Shown piece by piece: positions 1 to 9,303 of a stretch of DNA of 64,000 nucleotides. The notes under the pieces are model-generated. The model was not told where the DNA came from and ran no database searches. It worked only from the letters and a program-made list of their open reading frames with translations. The DNA is from Kutzneria viridogrisea (GTDB lineage: Bacteria > Actinomycetota > Actinomycetes > Mycobacteriales > Pseudonocardiaceae), in assembly GCA_014138725.1 (NCBI GenBank), contig JACJID010000006.1, forward strand, positions 556,001 through 620,000. Direction: 5' to 3'. Within the stretch, counting starts at the first letter, position 1. Each line of letters starts with the position of its first letter. Both the position numbers and the translations under genes were made by a program.

Positions 1-1
1 C

Positions 2-1214
<1,213 letters not shown>

Positions 1215-1220
1215 GTCCCC

Positions 1221-1850
1221 GGGACTCGCCGCCAGGCCGACGGCGAGTCCCGCCCAGCGGCGCGCGAGTCCCGTTCACCGGTGCGCGAGTCCCGTTCTGT
1301 GGTGCGTGAGTCCCGCCCACCGCCGGTGCGTGAGTTCCGCTCTGTGGTGCGTGAGTCCCGCTTACCGGTGGGCGAGTCCCGCTGAGCCGTGCGTGAGTCC
1401 CGCCCAGACACCGCGTGTCGGCGCTTCGCGCACCGCGTGTTCGTCGGTCCGGAACGGTGTGTCGGCGTTTCCGGGGCCGCGTGTCGGACGTTCCGGAGTG
1501 GTGTGTCGGCGCTTCCGGTAGGCCGTGTTCGCGCTCCCCGTATCCCGCGAGTCCCGCTGAGCCGTGCGTGAGTCCCGCCCAGCTGCGGGCGAGTCCCGCT
1601 GAGCCGTGCGTGAGTCCCGCCCAGCTGCGGGCGAGTCCCGCTGAGCCGTGCGTGAGTCCCGCCCAGCTGCGGGCGAGTCCCGTTCACCGGTGCGTGAGTC
1701 CCGTCCTGTGGCCCGCGTGTCCCGCTTACCGGCTGGCGAGTCTCGTCCTGCGGTGCGCGGGTCCTGTCCTGCGGTGCGCGAGCCCTCCCAGCTGCCCGCG
1801 TGTCCCGCTTACCGGCTGGCGAGTCCCGCCCAGCCGCCTGCCAGTCCCGC
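1221..1850. repeat. GAGTCCCG repeat array filling the cysM-SMP30 interval
   Basis: The 670-nt interval between cysM and the opposing SMP-30 gene is almost entirely repeats. The core GAGTCCCG recurs more than a dozen times, mostly as GCGAGTCCCGC or GTGAGTCCCGC, with 18-25 nt steps. From 1561 to 1686 a 42-bp unit occurs three times in tandem with no visible change. Between 1420 and 1530 a second motif, CGTGTCGGCG/GGACGTTCC, is interspersed. Reading frames through it give only GTR/GTH-type periodic peptides, so it is judged non-coding. The same core, inverted, forms the arrays at 32371-32470 and 33169-33449. Confidence 0.85.
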
Positions 1851-1884
1851 CCAGCGCGTGCTGCGCAGTCCCGTCAGGCCACGA

Positions 1885-2733
1885 TCAGCCCGTGAACACC
1901 GTGCCCGGCTGGCCCACGCCGATGCCCGGCAGCACCAGCACCGAACCGTCCAGCTCACCGGGCTCGTCCAGGCCCACACGGGCCGAGGTCACGTACAGGT
2001 CGGTGAAGTCCGCGCCACCGAACGCGCAGGCCGTCGGCTGCTGGACCGGCATCGCCACTTCGCGGTCCAGCCGCCCGTCGGGGGTGTAGCGGCGCACGGC
2101 GGATCCGCCCCACAGCGCCACCCACACACACCCCTCGGCGTCCACGCACAGACCGTCCGGGAAGCCATCCGTGCCCTCGACCGAGCACAACGGCCGCCGG
2201 TTGACCGCCTCGCCGCCGTCCAGGTCGTAGTCGAAGACGTCGATGCGCCGGGTCGGGGTGTCCACGTAGTACATGAGCCGGGTGTCCGGGCTCCAGCCGA
2301 TGCCGTTGCTGATCGTCACCGAGTCCAGCACGACCTTGGCCGTGCCGTCCGGCTCGACCCTGGCCAGCCACCCGCCGCCCGTGCCCTCGTCGTAGCGCAT
2401 GGTGCCCGCCCACAGCCTCCCCGCCGGGTCCACCGCCGCGTCGTTGCCGCGCACGCCCTCGCGCGCCCAGTACACCAGCCAGCGCCGCGTCCCGTCCCCG
2501 TCGAGCAGCGCCACCCCGTCGCGCAGGTTGGCCACCAGCCCACCGCCCGCCCGGGGCTTCGCCGCGCCGACGTGCTGCGGCAACTCCATGATCACGTCAG
2601 AACCCCGCAGCGGGTCGTACCGGTGCACCGCACAACCCAGGATGTCCACCCAGAGCAGGGTCGAACTCCCCGGATCCCAGGTCGGTCCCTCACCCAGTTC
2701 CGCAGTGGCACGCACCGCAACCTCAGCCAGCAC
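1885..2733 (-). CDS. SMP-30/gluconolactonase-family hydrolase
   Basis: A 282-residue cytosolic protein of the SMP-30/gluconolactonase/LRE family, a six-bladed beta-propeller. The expected metal ligands are visible: the Glu in GEGPTWD (about residue 14), the Asn in ISNGIGW and the Asp in FPDGLCVDAEG. Family members hydrolyse sugar lactones or related esters, but the substrate cannot be told from sequence. The GTG start at 2733 is preceded by TAGGGT (2745-2740) with a 6-nt gap, implying a leaderless mRNA. It runs against the cysM-murI block and diverges from rhomboid 1, so it looks like an insertion into an otherwise conserved order. Confidence 0.85.
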   Translation of the reverse strand: MLAEVAVRATAELGEGPTWDPGSSTLLWVDILGCAVHRYDPLRGSDVIMELPQHVGAAKPRAGGGLVANLRDGVALLDGDGTRRWLVYWAREGVRGNDAAVDPAGRLWAGTMRYDEGTGGGWLARVEPDGTAKVVLDSVTISNGIGWSPDTRLMYYVDTPTRRIDVFDYDLDGGEAVNRRPLCSVEGTDGFPDGLCVDAEGCVWVALWGGSAVRRYTPDGRLDREVAMPVQQPTACAFGGADFTDLYVTSARVGLDEPGELDGSVLVLPGIGVGQPGTVFTG

Positions 2734-2794
2734 CGGTTCACCCTAGGGGTTCCTCCCGATGTCGACGGTGCCCGATCCGACTTACGCTCGATCC

Positions 2795-3433
2795 GTGACC
2801 ACAGTTCCCGCGGCGCCTGCCGCCGGCAAGCGCGTGAACCGGGTCCTGCCGCCCAAGCCGCTGCAGGCCGCGATCGTCATCGCCGGGTTCACCGCCCTGC
2901 TGTACCTGGTGGAGTTCGTCAACCTCGCGTTCCTGCACGGAACACTGGTCGGCTACGGCATCCGCTCGCGCGAGGTGTCCGGGCTGCTCGGCGTGCTGTT
3001 CGCCCCGCTGCTGCACCAGGGCTGGCCGCACCTGATCGCCAACACCGTCCCGGTGCTGCTGTTCGGCTTCCTGGCGATGGCCGTCGGCACCCGGGTGTGG
3101 GTCGCGGTGACGGCGGTGATCTGGCTGGTCAGCGGGCTGGGCGTGTGGCTGACCGGGCCCGAGGGCGCGGTGACGGTCGGCGCCTCGGGCATCGCCTTCG
3201 GCTGGCTGGTCTTCCTGCTGGTGCGCGGCCTGTTCAACCGCAGCATCAAGCAGCTGCTCGCGGCGGCGGTGCTGTTCTTCTACTGGGGCGGCGTGCTGTG
3301 GGGCCTGCTGCCGGGCGCGGACCCGGGCATCTCCTGGCAGGCGCACCTGTTCGGCGCGTTCGGCGGGCTGCTCACTGCCTGGCTGGTCAGCCGCGCCGAC
3401 CGGGCCACCACGAGGCGCCAGCTCACCGCCTGA
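2795..3433 (+). CDS. Rhomboid-family intramembrane serine protease (copy 1)
   Basis: A 212-residue membrane protein with about six hydrophobic segments. The catalytic serine is in GASGIAFG (about residue 131), and the partner histidine is in WQAHLFGAFGG (about 183). An upstream ATG at 2759 is in frame, but GTG 2795 is preferred: TACGCT (2783-2788) sits 6 nt ahead, the same arrangement as in the next genes, and the homologous second copy starts at the equivalent place. Rhomboids cleave transmembrane segments of other proteins; the substrate is unknown. The position matches Rv1337 in the mycobacterial cysM-murI interval. It is duplicated directly downstream. Confidence 0.88.
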   Translation: MTTVPAAPAAGKRVNRVLPPKPLQAAIVIAGFTALLYLVEFVNLAFLHGTLVGYGIRSREVSGLLGVLFAPLLHQGWPHLIANTVPVLLFGFLAMAVGTRVWVAVTAVIWLVSGLGVWLTGPEGAVTVGASGIAFGWLVFLLVRGLFNRSIKQLLAAAVLFFYWGGVLWGLLPGADPGISWQAHLFGAFGGLLTAWLVSRADRATTRRQLTA

Positions 3434-3483
3434 TCCGCACCGATCCGTCCCGGGTTGTCAGACCCCCGTCCTAGCCTTGTCCT

Positions 3484-4164
3484 GTGAGCACGAGTCCCGA
3501 ACTAGCCGCCAAGCCGCCGAAGCCACCGCGGCACCCGGCCAAGCGCGTGCTGCCGCCCAACCCGGTGCGGGCGGTCGCGCTGGTGCTGGGCTTCATGGCG
3601 CTGCTCTACGCCCTGCAAGTGCTCAACGTGCTGACCCTGTACTCGCTCAACTCCTGGTTCGGCCTGCGCCCGCGCGACCTGTTCGCGTTGCAGGACGTGC
3701 TGTTCTTCCCGCTGCTGCACGTCAGCTGGCAGCACCTGGTCGACAACTCCGTGCCGCTGATGATCTTCAGCTTCCTGGCCATGTCGGGAGGGACCAGGCA
3801 GTTCCTGAAGGTCACCGCCCACGTCTGGCTGCTCGGCGGCCTGCTCACCTGGCTGATCGCCCGCCCGGAGGGCGTGGTCGGCGCTTCCGGGCTGATCTTC
3901 GGCTACCTGACGTTCCTGCTGGCCAGGGGCATTTTCGTGGGGAGCATCCCGCAGTTCCTCATCGCCGCGGTGCTGGCCTTCGCCTACGGCTGGGTGTTCG
4001 TGCTGGTCCTGCCCTCCTCCGCCAACCCGGACGTCTCCTGGGAGGGCCACCTCTGCGGGGCGGTGGCCGGGGTTTACGCCGCTTGGCGGGTCGCCAGCGA
4101 CTACCGGGAGTCCTTACAACGCACCCCGACGCCGCCTGCCCTGCCCGGTAGCCTCGGGGTGTGA
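3484..4164 (+). CDS. Rhomboid-family intramembrane serine protease (copy 2)
   Basis: A 226-residue paralogue of the gene just upstream. It shares the N-terminal [11 protein letters not shown] stretch, the catalytic [14 protein letters not shown] segment and the [11 protein letters not shown] histidine segment. Both catalytic residues are present, so both copies should be active. TAGCCT (3472-3477) lies 6 nt before the GTG start, suggesting its own leaderless promoter. The stop overlaps the murI start (GTGA), tying it to murI translationally. The tandem pair is the unusual point: the syntenic mycobacterial block has one rhomboid at this place. Confidence 0.88.
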   Translation: MSTSPELAAKPPKPPRHPAKRVLPPNPVRAVALVLGFMALLYALQVLNVLTLYSLNSWFGLRPRDLFALQDVLFFPLLHVSWQHLVDNSVPLMIFSFLAMSGGTRQFLKVTAHVWLLGGLLTWLIARPEGVVGASGLIFGYLTFLLARGIFVGSIPQFLIAAVLAFAYGWVFVLVLPSSANPDVSWEGHLCGAVAGVYAAWRVASDYRESLQRTPTPPALPGSLGV

Positions 4165-4979
4165 CCGCTGCTGACGCACCGATTGGGATCTTCGACTCCG
4201 GCGTTGGCGGTCTGACCGTCGCGCGTGCCGTCCTGGACCAGTTGCCCGCCGAGCGGCTGCGCTACGTCGGCGACACCGCCAACAGCCCGTACGGGCCGCT
4301 ACCGATCGCACAGGTGCGCCGCAACTCGCTCGCGGTGGCCGACAGCCTGGTCGCCAGCGGGGTCAAGATGCTGGTCATCGCGTGCAACACCGCCTCGGCC
4401 GCCTGCCTGCGCGACGCCAGGGAGCGCTACGAGGTGCCGGTGGTCGAGGTCGTGCTGCCCGCGGTGCGCAGGGCGGTGGCCACCACGCGTTCCGGCAACG
4501 TGGGCGTCATCGGCACCCTCGGCACGGTGCAGTCCGGTGCCTACGCCGACGCCTTCGCCGCGGCCAAGGACATCAAGGTCACCAGCGTGGCCTGCCCCAG
4601 GTTCGTGGACTTCGTGGAGCGCGGCATCACCTCCGGCCGCCAGGTGCTCGGCCTCGCCGAGGCGTACCTGGAGCCGCTGCACCGCGCCGAGGTGGACACG
4701 CTGGTGCTGGGCTGCACGCATTACCCGCTGCTCACGGGCGTGCTGCAGATCGTCATGGGCCAGGGCGTCACCCTGGTGTCCAGCGCCGAGGAGACCGCCA
4801 AGGACGTGGTCCGCGTGCTCACCGAGCGGGAGCTGCTGCACGAGCCGGTCGGTGATCAGCAGCCCGACCACGAGTTCCTGGCGACCGGTCCGGCCGAGCC
4901 CTTCGAGAAACTGGCCCGCAGATTCTTGGGGCCGCAGGTTGGAGCGGTCACGACCGCCATGTCACCATCCGCGCCGTGA
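4161..4979 (+). CDS. murI: Glutamate racemase MurI
   Basis: A 272-residue cofactor-independent racemase that makes D-glutamate for peptidoglycan. It opens with the [13 protein letters not shown] signature. The two catalytic cysteines sit in VIACNTASA (about residue 75) and [10 protein letters not shown] (about 186). The start is the GTG overlapping the rhomboid stop; TAGCCT (4149-4154) is exactly 6 nt upstream, so it may also be transcribed alone without a leader. Its stop overlaps the next start by GTGA. Position and family match Rv1338. No anomalies are seen. Confidence 0.95.
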   Translation: MTAADAPIGIFDSGVGGLTVARAVLDQLPAERLRYVGDTANSPYGPLPIAQVRRNSLAVADSLVASGVKMLVIACNTASAACLRDARERYEVPVVEVVLPAVRRAVATTRSGNVGVIGTLGTVQSGAYADAFAAAKDIKVTSVACPRFVDFVERGITSGRQVLGLAEAYLEPLHRAEVDTLVLGCTHYPLLTGVLQIVMGQGVTLVSSAEETAKDVVRVLTERELLHEPVGDQQPDHEFLATGPAEPFEKLARRFLGPQVGAVTTAMSPSAP

Positions 4980-5746
4980 AGCTCACGATCCTCGGTTGTT
5001 CGGGCAGCATCCCCGGGCCGGCTTCGCCGGCCGCCGGGTACCTCGTCGAGGCGGACGGGTACCGGCTGGTGATCGATTTGGGTAACGGCACGCTGGCCGC
5101 CCTGCAGGCGGTGTGCGATCCGTTCGAGGTGGACGCGCTCGCGTTCTCCCACCTGCACCCCGACCACTGCGCGGACTTCACCGCACTGACCGTGCTGCGC
5201 AGGTACCGCCCCGCTCCACCCTACGACCCGACGCAGCGGCGGCTGCCGGTGCACGGGCCCTCCGACGCGCCGAGCCGGTTCGCCGCCGCCTACGCGCCCA
5301 ACGAGGTCGAGCGGGCCGAGACCGACCTGAGCGACGTGTTCCAGTTCCACCCGCTGACCGAGCACGCCGTGCAACTCGGGCCGCTCAAGGTCACCGCGGC
5401 CAGGGTCGCGCACCCCTGCGAGGCGTACGGGTTCCGGGTCGAGCACGACGGTCGCGCACTGGCCTACACCGGGGACACCGGCCCGTGCCCCGCGCTGGAC
5501 GAGCTGGCCCAGGGCGTGGACCTGCTGCTGGCCGAGGCCACCTGGACCGACTCGCCGCGCCGGCCCGCTGACCTGCACCTGTCCGGGCGGCAGGCCGGTG
5601 AACTCGCCGAACGGGCCGAGGTGGGGCGGTTGCTGCTGACCCACATCGCGCCGTGGACCGATCCTGAGGTGGTGCGCGCCGAGGCCGTGGCGGCCTTCTC
5701 CGGTCAGGTGCTGGTCGCCAGTCCGGCCGCGGTGTACGAGGTGTGA
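4976..5746 (+). CDS. Metallo-beta-lactamase-fold phosphodiesterase (Rv1339-like)
   Basis: A 256-residue MBL-fold protein. The metal-binding motif is [11 protein letters not shown] (about residue 57), followed by histidines in [10 protein letters not shown] and LLTHIAPW and an aspartate in [10 protein letters not shown]. The gene is the positional match of Rv1339, reported as an atypical cyclic-nucleotide phosphodiesterase; related proteins include RNase Z-like hydrolases, so the substrate remains open. The GTG start overlaps the murI stop by 4 nt, which implies coupled translation. Confidence 0.85.
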   Translation: MKLTILGCSGSIPGPASPAAGYLVEADGYRLVIDLGNGTLAALQAVCDPFEVDALAFSHLHPDHCADFTALTVLRRYRPAPPYDPTQRRLPVHGPSDAPSRFAAAYAPNEVERAETDLSDVFQFHPLTEHAVQLGPLKVTAARVAHPCEAYGFRVEHDGRALAYTGDTGPCPALDELAQGVDLLLAEATWTDSPRRPADLHLSGRQAGELAERAEVGRLLLTHIAPWTDPEVVRAEAVAAFSGQVLVASPAAVYEV

Positions 5747-6385
5747 TCAGCGGCTGCCGCCGACGCCCTTCCACACGGCCGAGGCCCCGCTGTCGCCGAC
5801 CTTGTAGACCTCGTAGCCGACCGCCGCGGCCGTGGCCACCACCGCCACCGACACCAGCACCGTGATCACCCGCCAGAACCGGGACACCCCGGCCGGTGTC
5901 GGCTCCCGGTGGTCGGCTGGCGCATCCTCGGGGCCGCCGGCCGGTCCGGGCTCCTCGTCCAGGCTGTACACCCCGGCGGCCACCGGCTGCTGGCGCTGTG
6001 CGGGCTGCCCCACGCGTACCGCGGCGGTCCGCTCCCGGTCCGCGAGCCTGCCCGCGACCAGCAGGGCCACCAGGGTCACGCCGAACGCCAGGGCGTAGGG
6101 CAGCAGTCCGTCACCGAGCTCGGAGTGCCGGGTCAGGTCGGGGTTGTTCAGCGGGCCGAGGCTGGCCAGCAGCGCCTCCCCGGCCTGCTGGGTGATCGGC
6201 ACCGCGGCGATGCCCAGCACGGCGAGCACCAGCACCGGCAGCCAGTACCGCCTTCGCCAGCGGGGCACCAGGGCGATGACCACCGCGCCGAGGGCCGCCA
6301 GGGGCAGCAGCACGACCACCAGGTGCACCAGCAGCGGGTGCAGGGGCAGGCCGTCGACGGTGAACGGGGCTGCGGCTACGTCCAT
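5747..6385 (-). CDS. DUF2231-type membrane protein
   Basis: A 212-residue protein with about four transmembrane helices. The first follows the family-like LPLHPLLVHLVVVLLPLAA start; a Pro-rich cytosolic linker and a final helix lead to an Ala-rich C-terminus. The DUF2231 assignment is from this pattern; the function is unknown. The ATG at 6385 has GTGAGG 6 nt upstream. Its minus-strand promoter appears to share bases with that of rph: TAGCCT on this strand overlaps TAGGCT on the other (6431-6437). It interrupts the MBL-rph order seen in mycobacteria. Confidence 0.7.
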   Translation of the reverse strand: MDVAAAPFTVDGLPLHPLLVHLVVVLLPLAALGAVVIALVPRWRRRYWLPVLVLAVLGIAAVPITQQAGEALLASLGPLNNPDLTRHSELGDGLLPYALAFGVTLVALLVAGRLADRERTAAVRVGQPAQRQQPVAAGVYSLDEEPGPAGGPEDAPADHREPTPAGVSRFWRVITVLVSVAVVATAAAVGYEVYKVGDSGASAVWKGVGGSR

Positions 6386-6430
6386 GACAACCTCACGTCG
6401 GTGGCTCGTCGGCGGTTCAACAGGTGCCCG

Positions 6431-6437
6431 TAGGCTA
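6431..6437. promoter_or_regulatory. Overlapping divergent -10 elements for rph and the DUF2231 gene
   Basis: The heptamer TAGGCTA reads as a -10 in both directions: TAGGCT for rph, 6 nt before its GTG start, and TAGCCT for the DUF2231 gene, about 45 nt before its ATG, which has a normal ribosome site. Only one polymerase could occupy it at a time. The call rests on pattern alone. Confidence 0.5.
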
Positions 6438-6442
6438 AACCC

Positions 6443-7234
6443 GTGGTTAGAGCAGACGGCAGGAGCGACGACGCGCTCCGCGAGATCCGGATCACCCGTG
6501 GCTACCAGCAGTGGCCGGCCGGCTCCGTGCTGGTCGAGTTCGGCAACACCCGCGTGCTGTGCGCCGCGAGCGTCACCGAGGGCGTGCCGCGCTGGCGCGC
6601 CGGGTCCGGCCTGGGCTGGGTGACAGCCGAGTACGCGATGCTGCCCTCGGCCACGCACACCCGGGGCGACCGCGAGTCGATCAAGGGCAGGGTGGGCGGC
6701 CGCACGCACGAGATCAGCCGCCTGGTCGGCCGCTCGCTGCGCGCCTGCATCGACCTGGCCGCGCTGGGCGAGAACACGATCGTCATCGACTGCGACGTGA
6801 TCCAGGCCGACGGGGGCACCCGCACCGCCGCGATCACCGGCGCCTACGTGGCGCTAGCCGACGCGGTGACCTGGCTGGGCGCGGCCGGTCGGCTGGCCGA
6901 CCCCAAGCCGCTGGCCTGCTCGGTGTCCGCGGTCAGCGTGGGCGTCATCGACGGCCGGGTGCGCCTGGACCTGCCCTACGAGGAGGACTCGCGCGCCGAG
7001 GTGGACATGAACGTGGTCGCCACCGACGCCGGGACCCTGGTCGAGGTGCAGGGCACCGGCGAGGGCGCCACCTTCGCCCGCAGCACCCTGGACCAGATGC
7101 TGGACCTGGCGCTGGCCGGGTGCGCCGAGCTCGCCCGCCTGCAGACCGAGGCGCTGGCCCTGCCCTACCCGGGGCAGCTGCCCGAGCCCTCGCCGAGCAA
7201 GCGCTCGCGCGGCCACTCGGGGGCCAAGTCGTGA
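6443..7234 (+). CDS. rph: Ribonuclease PH
   Basis: A 263-residue phosphorolytic 3'-5' exoribonuclease that trims tRNA 3' ends. Typical segments are visible: the N-terminal [13 protein letters not shown], the [12 protein letters not shown] phosphate-site region, [16 protein letters not shown] and [20 protein letters not shown]. The GTG start is 6 nt after TAGGCT, so the mRNA is probably leaderless. The stop overlaps the rdgB start (GTGA). The gene order matches Rv1340-Rv1341. No irregularities are seen. Confidence 0.96.
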   Translation: MVRADGRSDDALREIRITRGYQQWPAGSVLVEFGNTRVLCAASVTEGVPRWRAGSGLGWVTAEYAMLPSATHTRGDRESIKGRVGGRTHEISRLVGRSLRACIDLAALGENTIVIDCDVIQADGGTRTAAITGAYVALADAVTWLGAAGRLADPKPLACSVSAVSVGVIDGRVRLDLPYEEDSRAEVDMNVVATDAGTLVEVQGTGEGATFARSTLDQMLDLALAGCAELARLQTEALALPYPGQLPEPSPSKRSRGHSGAKS

Positions 7235-7836
7235 GTCGGGTGCTGCTCGCCTCCCGCAACGCCAAGAAGCTCGTCGAGTTGGAGCGGATCCTGGCCGCCG
7301 AGCAGGTGGCCGGGATCGAGGTGGTCGGCCTGGACTCCGTGCCGCCCTTCCCGGAGGCGCCCGAGACCGGCGCCACCTTCGAGGAGAACGCGCTGGCCAA
7401 GGCTCGTGACGCGGTGGCGGCCACCGGGTTGCCCGCGATCGCCGACGACTCCGGGCTGGCCGTGGACGCGCTCAACGGCATGCCCGGTGTGCTGTCCGCG
7501 CGCTGGTCCGGCGGGCACGGGGACGACGCCGCCAATCTGCGGCTCGTGCTCGGCCAGCTCGGCGACGTGCCCGAGGAGCGCCGCGGCGGCGCCTTCGTCT
7601 GTGCCGCCGCCCTCGTGCTGCCCAGCGGTGCCGAGGTCGTCGTGCGCGGTGAGTGGCGCGGTCAGCTCGTGCGGGAACCGCGTGGCGACAACGGGTTCGG
7701 CTACGACCCGATCTTCGTGCCGGAGGGCGGGACCCGGACCTCGGCCGAGCTCGACCCCGCCGAGAAGGACGAGCTCTCCCACCGCGGCCGCGCCCTGCGC
7801 ATGCTGGTGCCGCACCTGACCACGGCCCTGGCTTGA
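7231..7836 (+). CDS. rdgB: dITP/XTP pyrophosphatase (RdgB/HAM1)
   Basis: A 201-residue house-cleaning nucleotidase that hydrolyses dITP, ITP and XTP to monophosphates. It shows the [14 protein letters not shown] start, the active-site segment [13 protein letters not shown], the catalytic Asp region [12 protein letters not shown] and the nucleotide-binding GFGYDPIF near the end, followed by SHRGRAL. The GTG start overlaps the rph stop, so the pair is translationally coupled. A strong hairpin lies 5 nt after the stop and ends the operon. Confidence 0.95.
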   Translation: MSRVLLASRNAKKLVELERILAAEQVAGIEVVGLDSVPPFPEAPETGATFEENALAKARDAVAATGLPAIADDSGLAVDALNGMPGVLSARWSGGHGDDAANLRLVLGQLGDVPEERRGGAFVCAAALVLPSGAEVVVRGEWRGQLVREPRGDNGFGYDPIFVPEGGTRTSAELDPAEKDELSHRGRALRMLVPHLTTALA

Positions 7837-7840
7837 TGCC

Positions 7841-7887
7841 ATGAAAGTGCCGTTCGAGACATCTAGTGTCTCGAACGGCACTTTCAT
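7841..7887. terminator. Perfect 21-bp hairpin between rdgB and the toxin-immunity pair
   Basis: The left arm 7841-7861 pairs perfectly with 7867-7887 around a 5-nt loop. The arm begins ATGAAAGTGCC and ends with ACTTTCAT on the other side. There is no U-run, as usual for actinobacterial terminators. It separates convergent genes and can act in both directions. It belongs to the same stem family as the hairpins at 32480, 48540 and 50971. Confidence 0.85.
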
Positions 7888-8141
7888 GACGGGCGGACGA
7901 CCAGGCGGCCGGTCATGACGTGCTGCTCCACCAGGCGGCCGTACAGGTAGTAGCAGGCGCCGGTCTCGGTGCCGAACAGCTCGCGCGCACCGCGACCGCC
8001 ATGCTCGGCGTAGAAGACCTCCCAGCCGTGGCCGGGCACGGGCAGCAGGCACCAGCGGTCCTCGGTACGGGCGCCTAACGAGTACTCCTCGGCGCCGACC
8101 CCGGCGAGCTCCAGGTAGCGGGCGATGCTGCTCAAGCGCAT
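7884..8141 (-). CDS. Probable immunity protein for the TNT-type toxin
   Basis: An 85-residue acidic protein with the pattern EEYSLGARTEDRWCLL, WEVFYAEHG and TETGACYYLYGRL, which resembles small proteins encoded beside TNT-domain toxins in actinobacteria. It starts inside the last codons of the toxin gene (10-nt overlap) with GAGGTG as ribosome site, so the two are co-translated. That arrangement, toxin first and small partner second, is typical of polymorphic toxin-immunity pairs. It shows no clear similarity by eye to the larger mycobacterial IFT antitoxin. The role is inferred from context. The 3' end overlaps the hairpin by 4 nt. Confidence 0.6.
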   Translation of the reverse strand: MRLSSIARYLELAGVGAEEYSLGARTEDRWCLLPVPGHGWEVFYAEHGGRGARELFGTETGACYYLYGRLVEQHVMTGRLVVRPS

Positions 8142-8671
8142 GGTGTCACCTCGACCAGGTAGCCGTTGACGAGCAGGTCGTGCACCGTGTAGCGCTCGCC
8201 GAGGTAGTGCTGCACCCCACCGCCGGGGTGGCCGAAGCAGGCGGCAGCGGGCCCGGACCACACGGGGACCGGCCGGTGCAGTTCGTACACGTGGTAGCCG
8301 GCGGCGAGGGTGTGCGGGGGCAAGGCGCGCAGCTCCCAGGCGAGGCCCAGGTCGGACAGGAACTGCCCACCGGTGCCGCCGAACCGGTCGACGACCCGGC
8401 CGGGGGCGAGCCAGATGGCGCGGCGTGCGCTGGGGGAGGCGAAGCCGTCGGGGTGCTGCGGGCCGACGGGGTAGCGCCAGCCAGCGGGCGGCTCGTGCCC
8501 GTCGACCTCGCACGGACAGGTCTTCAGCGCGCGCACGGTGGGGCTCGCCGCGCCCAGCCCACGGTGCTCGGGCACCACGCGGGGCTCGGCGAGCAGCCAG
8601 TCGGCATCCGGCTCCGGCTTGCCGTACCGCTCCAGCAGGTCATCGGGCTGGGGGAGCAGGTCGAGCACCAT
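8132..8671 (-). CDS. TNT-domain (NAD-glycohydrolase-type) toxin
   Basis: A 179-residue protein whose second half (about 92-178) matches the TNT fold of the tuberculosis necrotizing toxin: VDRFGGTGGQFLSDLG, the ELRALPP arginine, GYHVYEL with the conserved tyrosine, PVPVWSGPAAACFG and the GGGVQHYL glutamine, then DLLVNGYLVEV. TNT enzymes hydrolyse NAD(P)+. The first 90 residues are a short Pro-rich region with no secretion signal or large delivery domain, unlike CpnT or typical polymorphic toxins. Either an unrecognised route exports it or it acts inside the cell. Co-expression with the downstream overlapping gene suggests self-protection. The ATG start is clear. Confidence 0.8.
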   Translation of the reverse strand: MVLDLLPQPDDLLERYGKPEPDADWLLAEPRVVPEHRGLGAASPTVRALKTCPCEVDGHEPPAGWRYPVGPQHPDGFASPSARRAIWLAPGRVVDRFGGTGGQFLSDLGLAWELRALPPHTLAAGYHVYELHRPVPVWSGPAAACFGHPGGGVQHYLGERYTVHDLLVNGYLVEVTPCA

Positions 8672-8714
8672 GCGCGGGAAGCACCATCCTGTCGTCGGTT
8701 GCCCGCGCAGTATG

Positions 8715-9053
8715 TCAAGCCGGGTGCGAGCTCACCCCGGACAGCTGCACGACCAGGACCCCGGCCAGGATCAGGCCCATGCCGCCGATGGTCATCGGTG
8801 TGATCGGCTCGGCGAACACGACCCGGTTGGCGAGCACGACCAGTGCGATGCCGCCGCCTGCCCACACGGCGTAGGTGACGGCCATCGGCACGCCGAGCCG
8901 GATCACCTGGGACTCCAGGTAGAAGGCGAGGCCGTAGCCGAGCACCATGCCGATCGAGGGCAGCAGCCGGGTCAGGCCGTCGGACATCTTGAGCATGACG
9001 GTCGCGAAGACCTCGGCGATGATCGCGAGAGCGAGCAGTATCCAGGGCACCAT
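8715..9053 (-). CDS. SMR-family small multidrug exporter
   Basis: A 112-residue, four-helix protein of the EmrE/QacE/SugE group. The essential membrane glutamate is at position 14 in LAIIAEVFATVMLKMSDG, and helix 3 carries YAVWAGGGIALV, the usual dimerisation GG region. Such proteins work as dual-topology or paired dimers; only one subunit gene is present here. Substrates may be quaternary amines or guanidinium; the sequence does not decide. The 250-nt leader (9054-9303) holds two copies of GGAAGCTSGGGAC about 65 nt apart, but no guanidine riboswitch motif was recognised. Confidence 0.9.
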   Translation of the reverse strand: MVPWILLALAIIAEVFATVMLKMSDGLTRLLPSIGMVLGYGLAFYLESQVIRLGVPMAVTYAVWAGGGIALVVLANRVVFAEPITPMTIGGMGLILAGVLVVQLSGVSSHPA

Positions 9054-9303
9054 GGCAGAAAGTCCTGTGGGTGGGTGCGCGCCAGCGACCGAGGGCGCTG
9101 TGCCTCGGCCGGGTACGCGAAGGGGACCGCTGGGATCAGCGGCGAAGGAAGCTGGGGACGGTCAGTCCGCCGTCAACCACCCCGGGTCGGGAAGTGGACC
9201 CGCAGGACGAATTCGGAGGGAAGCTCGGGACCGCTTGGTGTGGGTATGCCACACACGGCGAAATCACCCTCTGCGCAGACTTGGGGCGGCTCGGTGCCTG
9301 CCC

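Noticed and set aside
1221-1850. CRISPR array
   Set aside because: The repeat core is only 8-11 nt, spacers are themselves repeated, and no cas gene is present.
7884-8671. Classical type II toxin-antitoxin system
   Set aside because: The toxin gene comes first and the domain is TNT; the arrangement fits toxin-immunity better than an antitoxin-first operon.
9054-9303. Guanidine riboswitch in the SMR leader
   Set aside because: None of the conserved guanidine-I, -II or -III riboswitch motifs could be recognised on the coding strand; only two copies of GGAAGCTSGGGAC were found.
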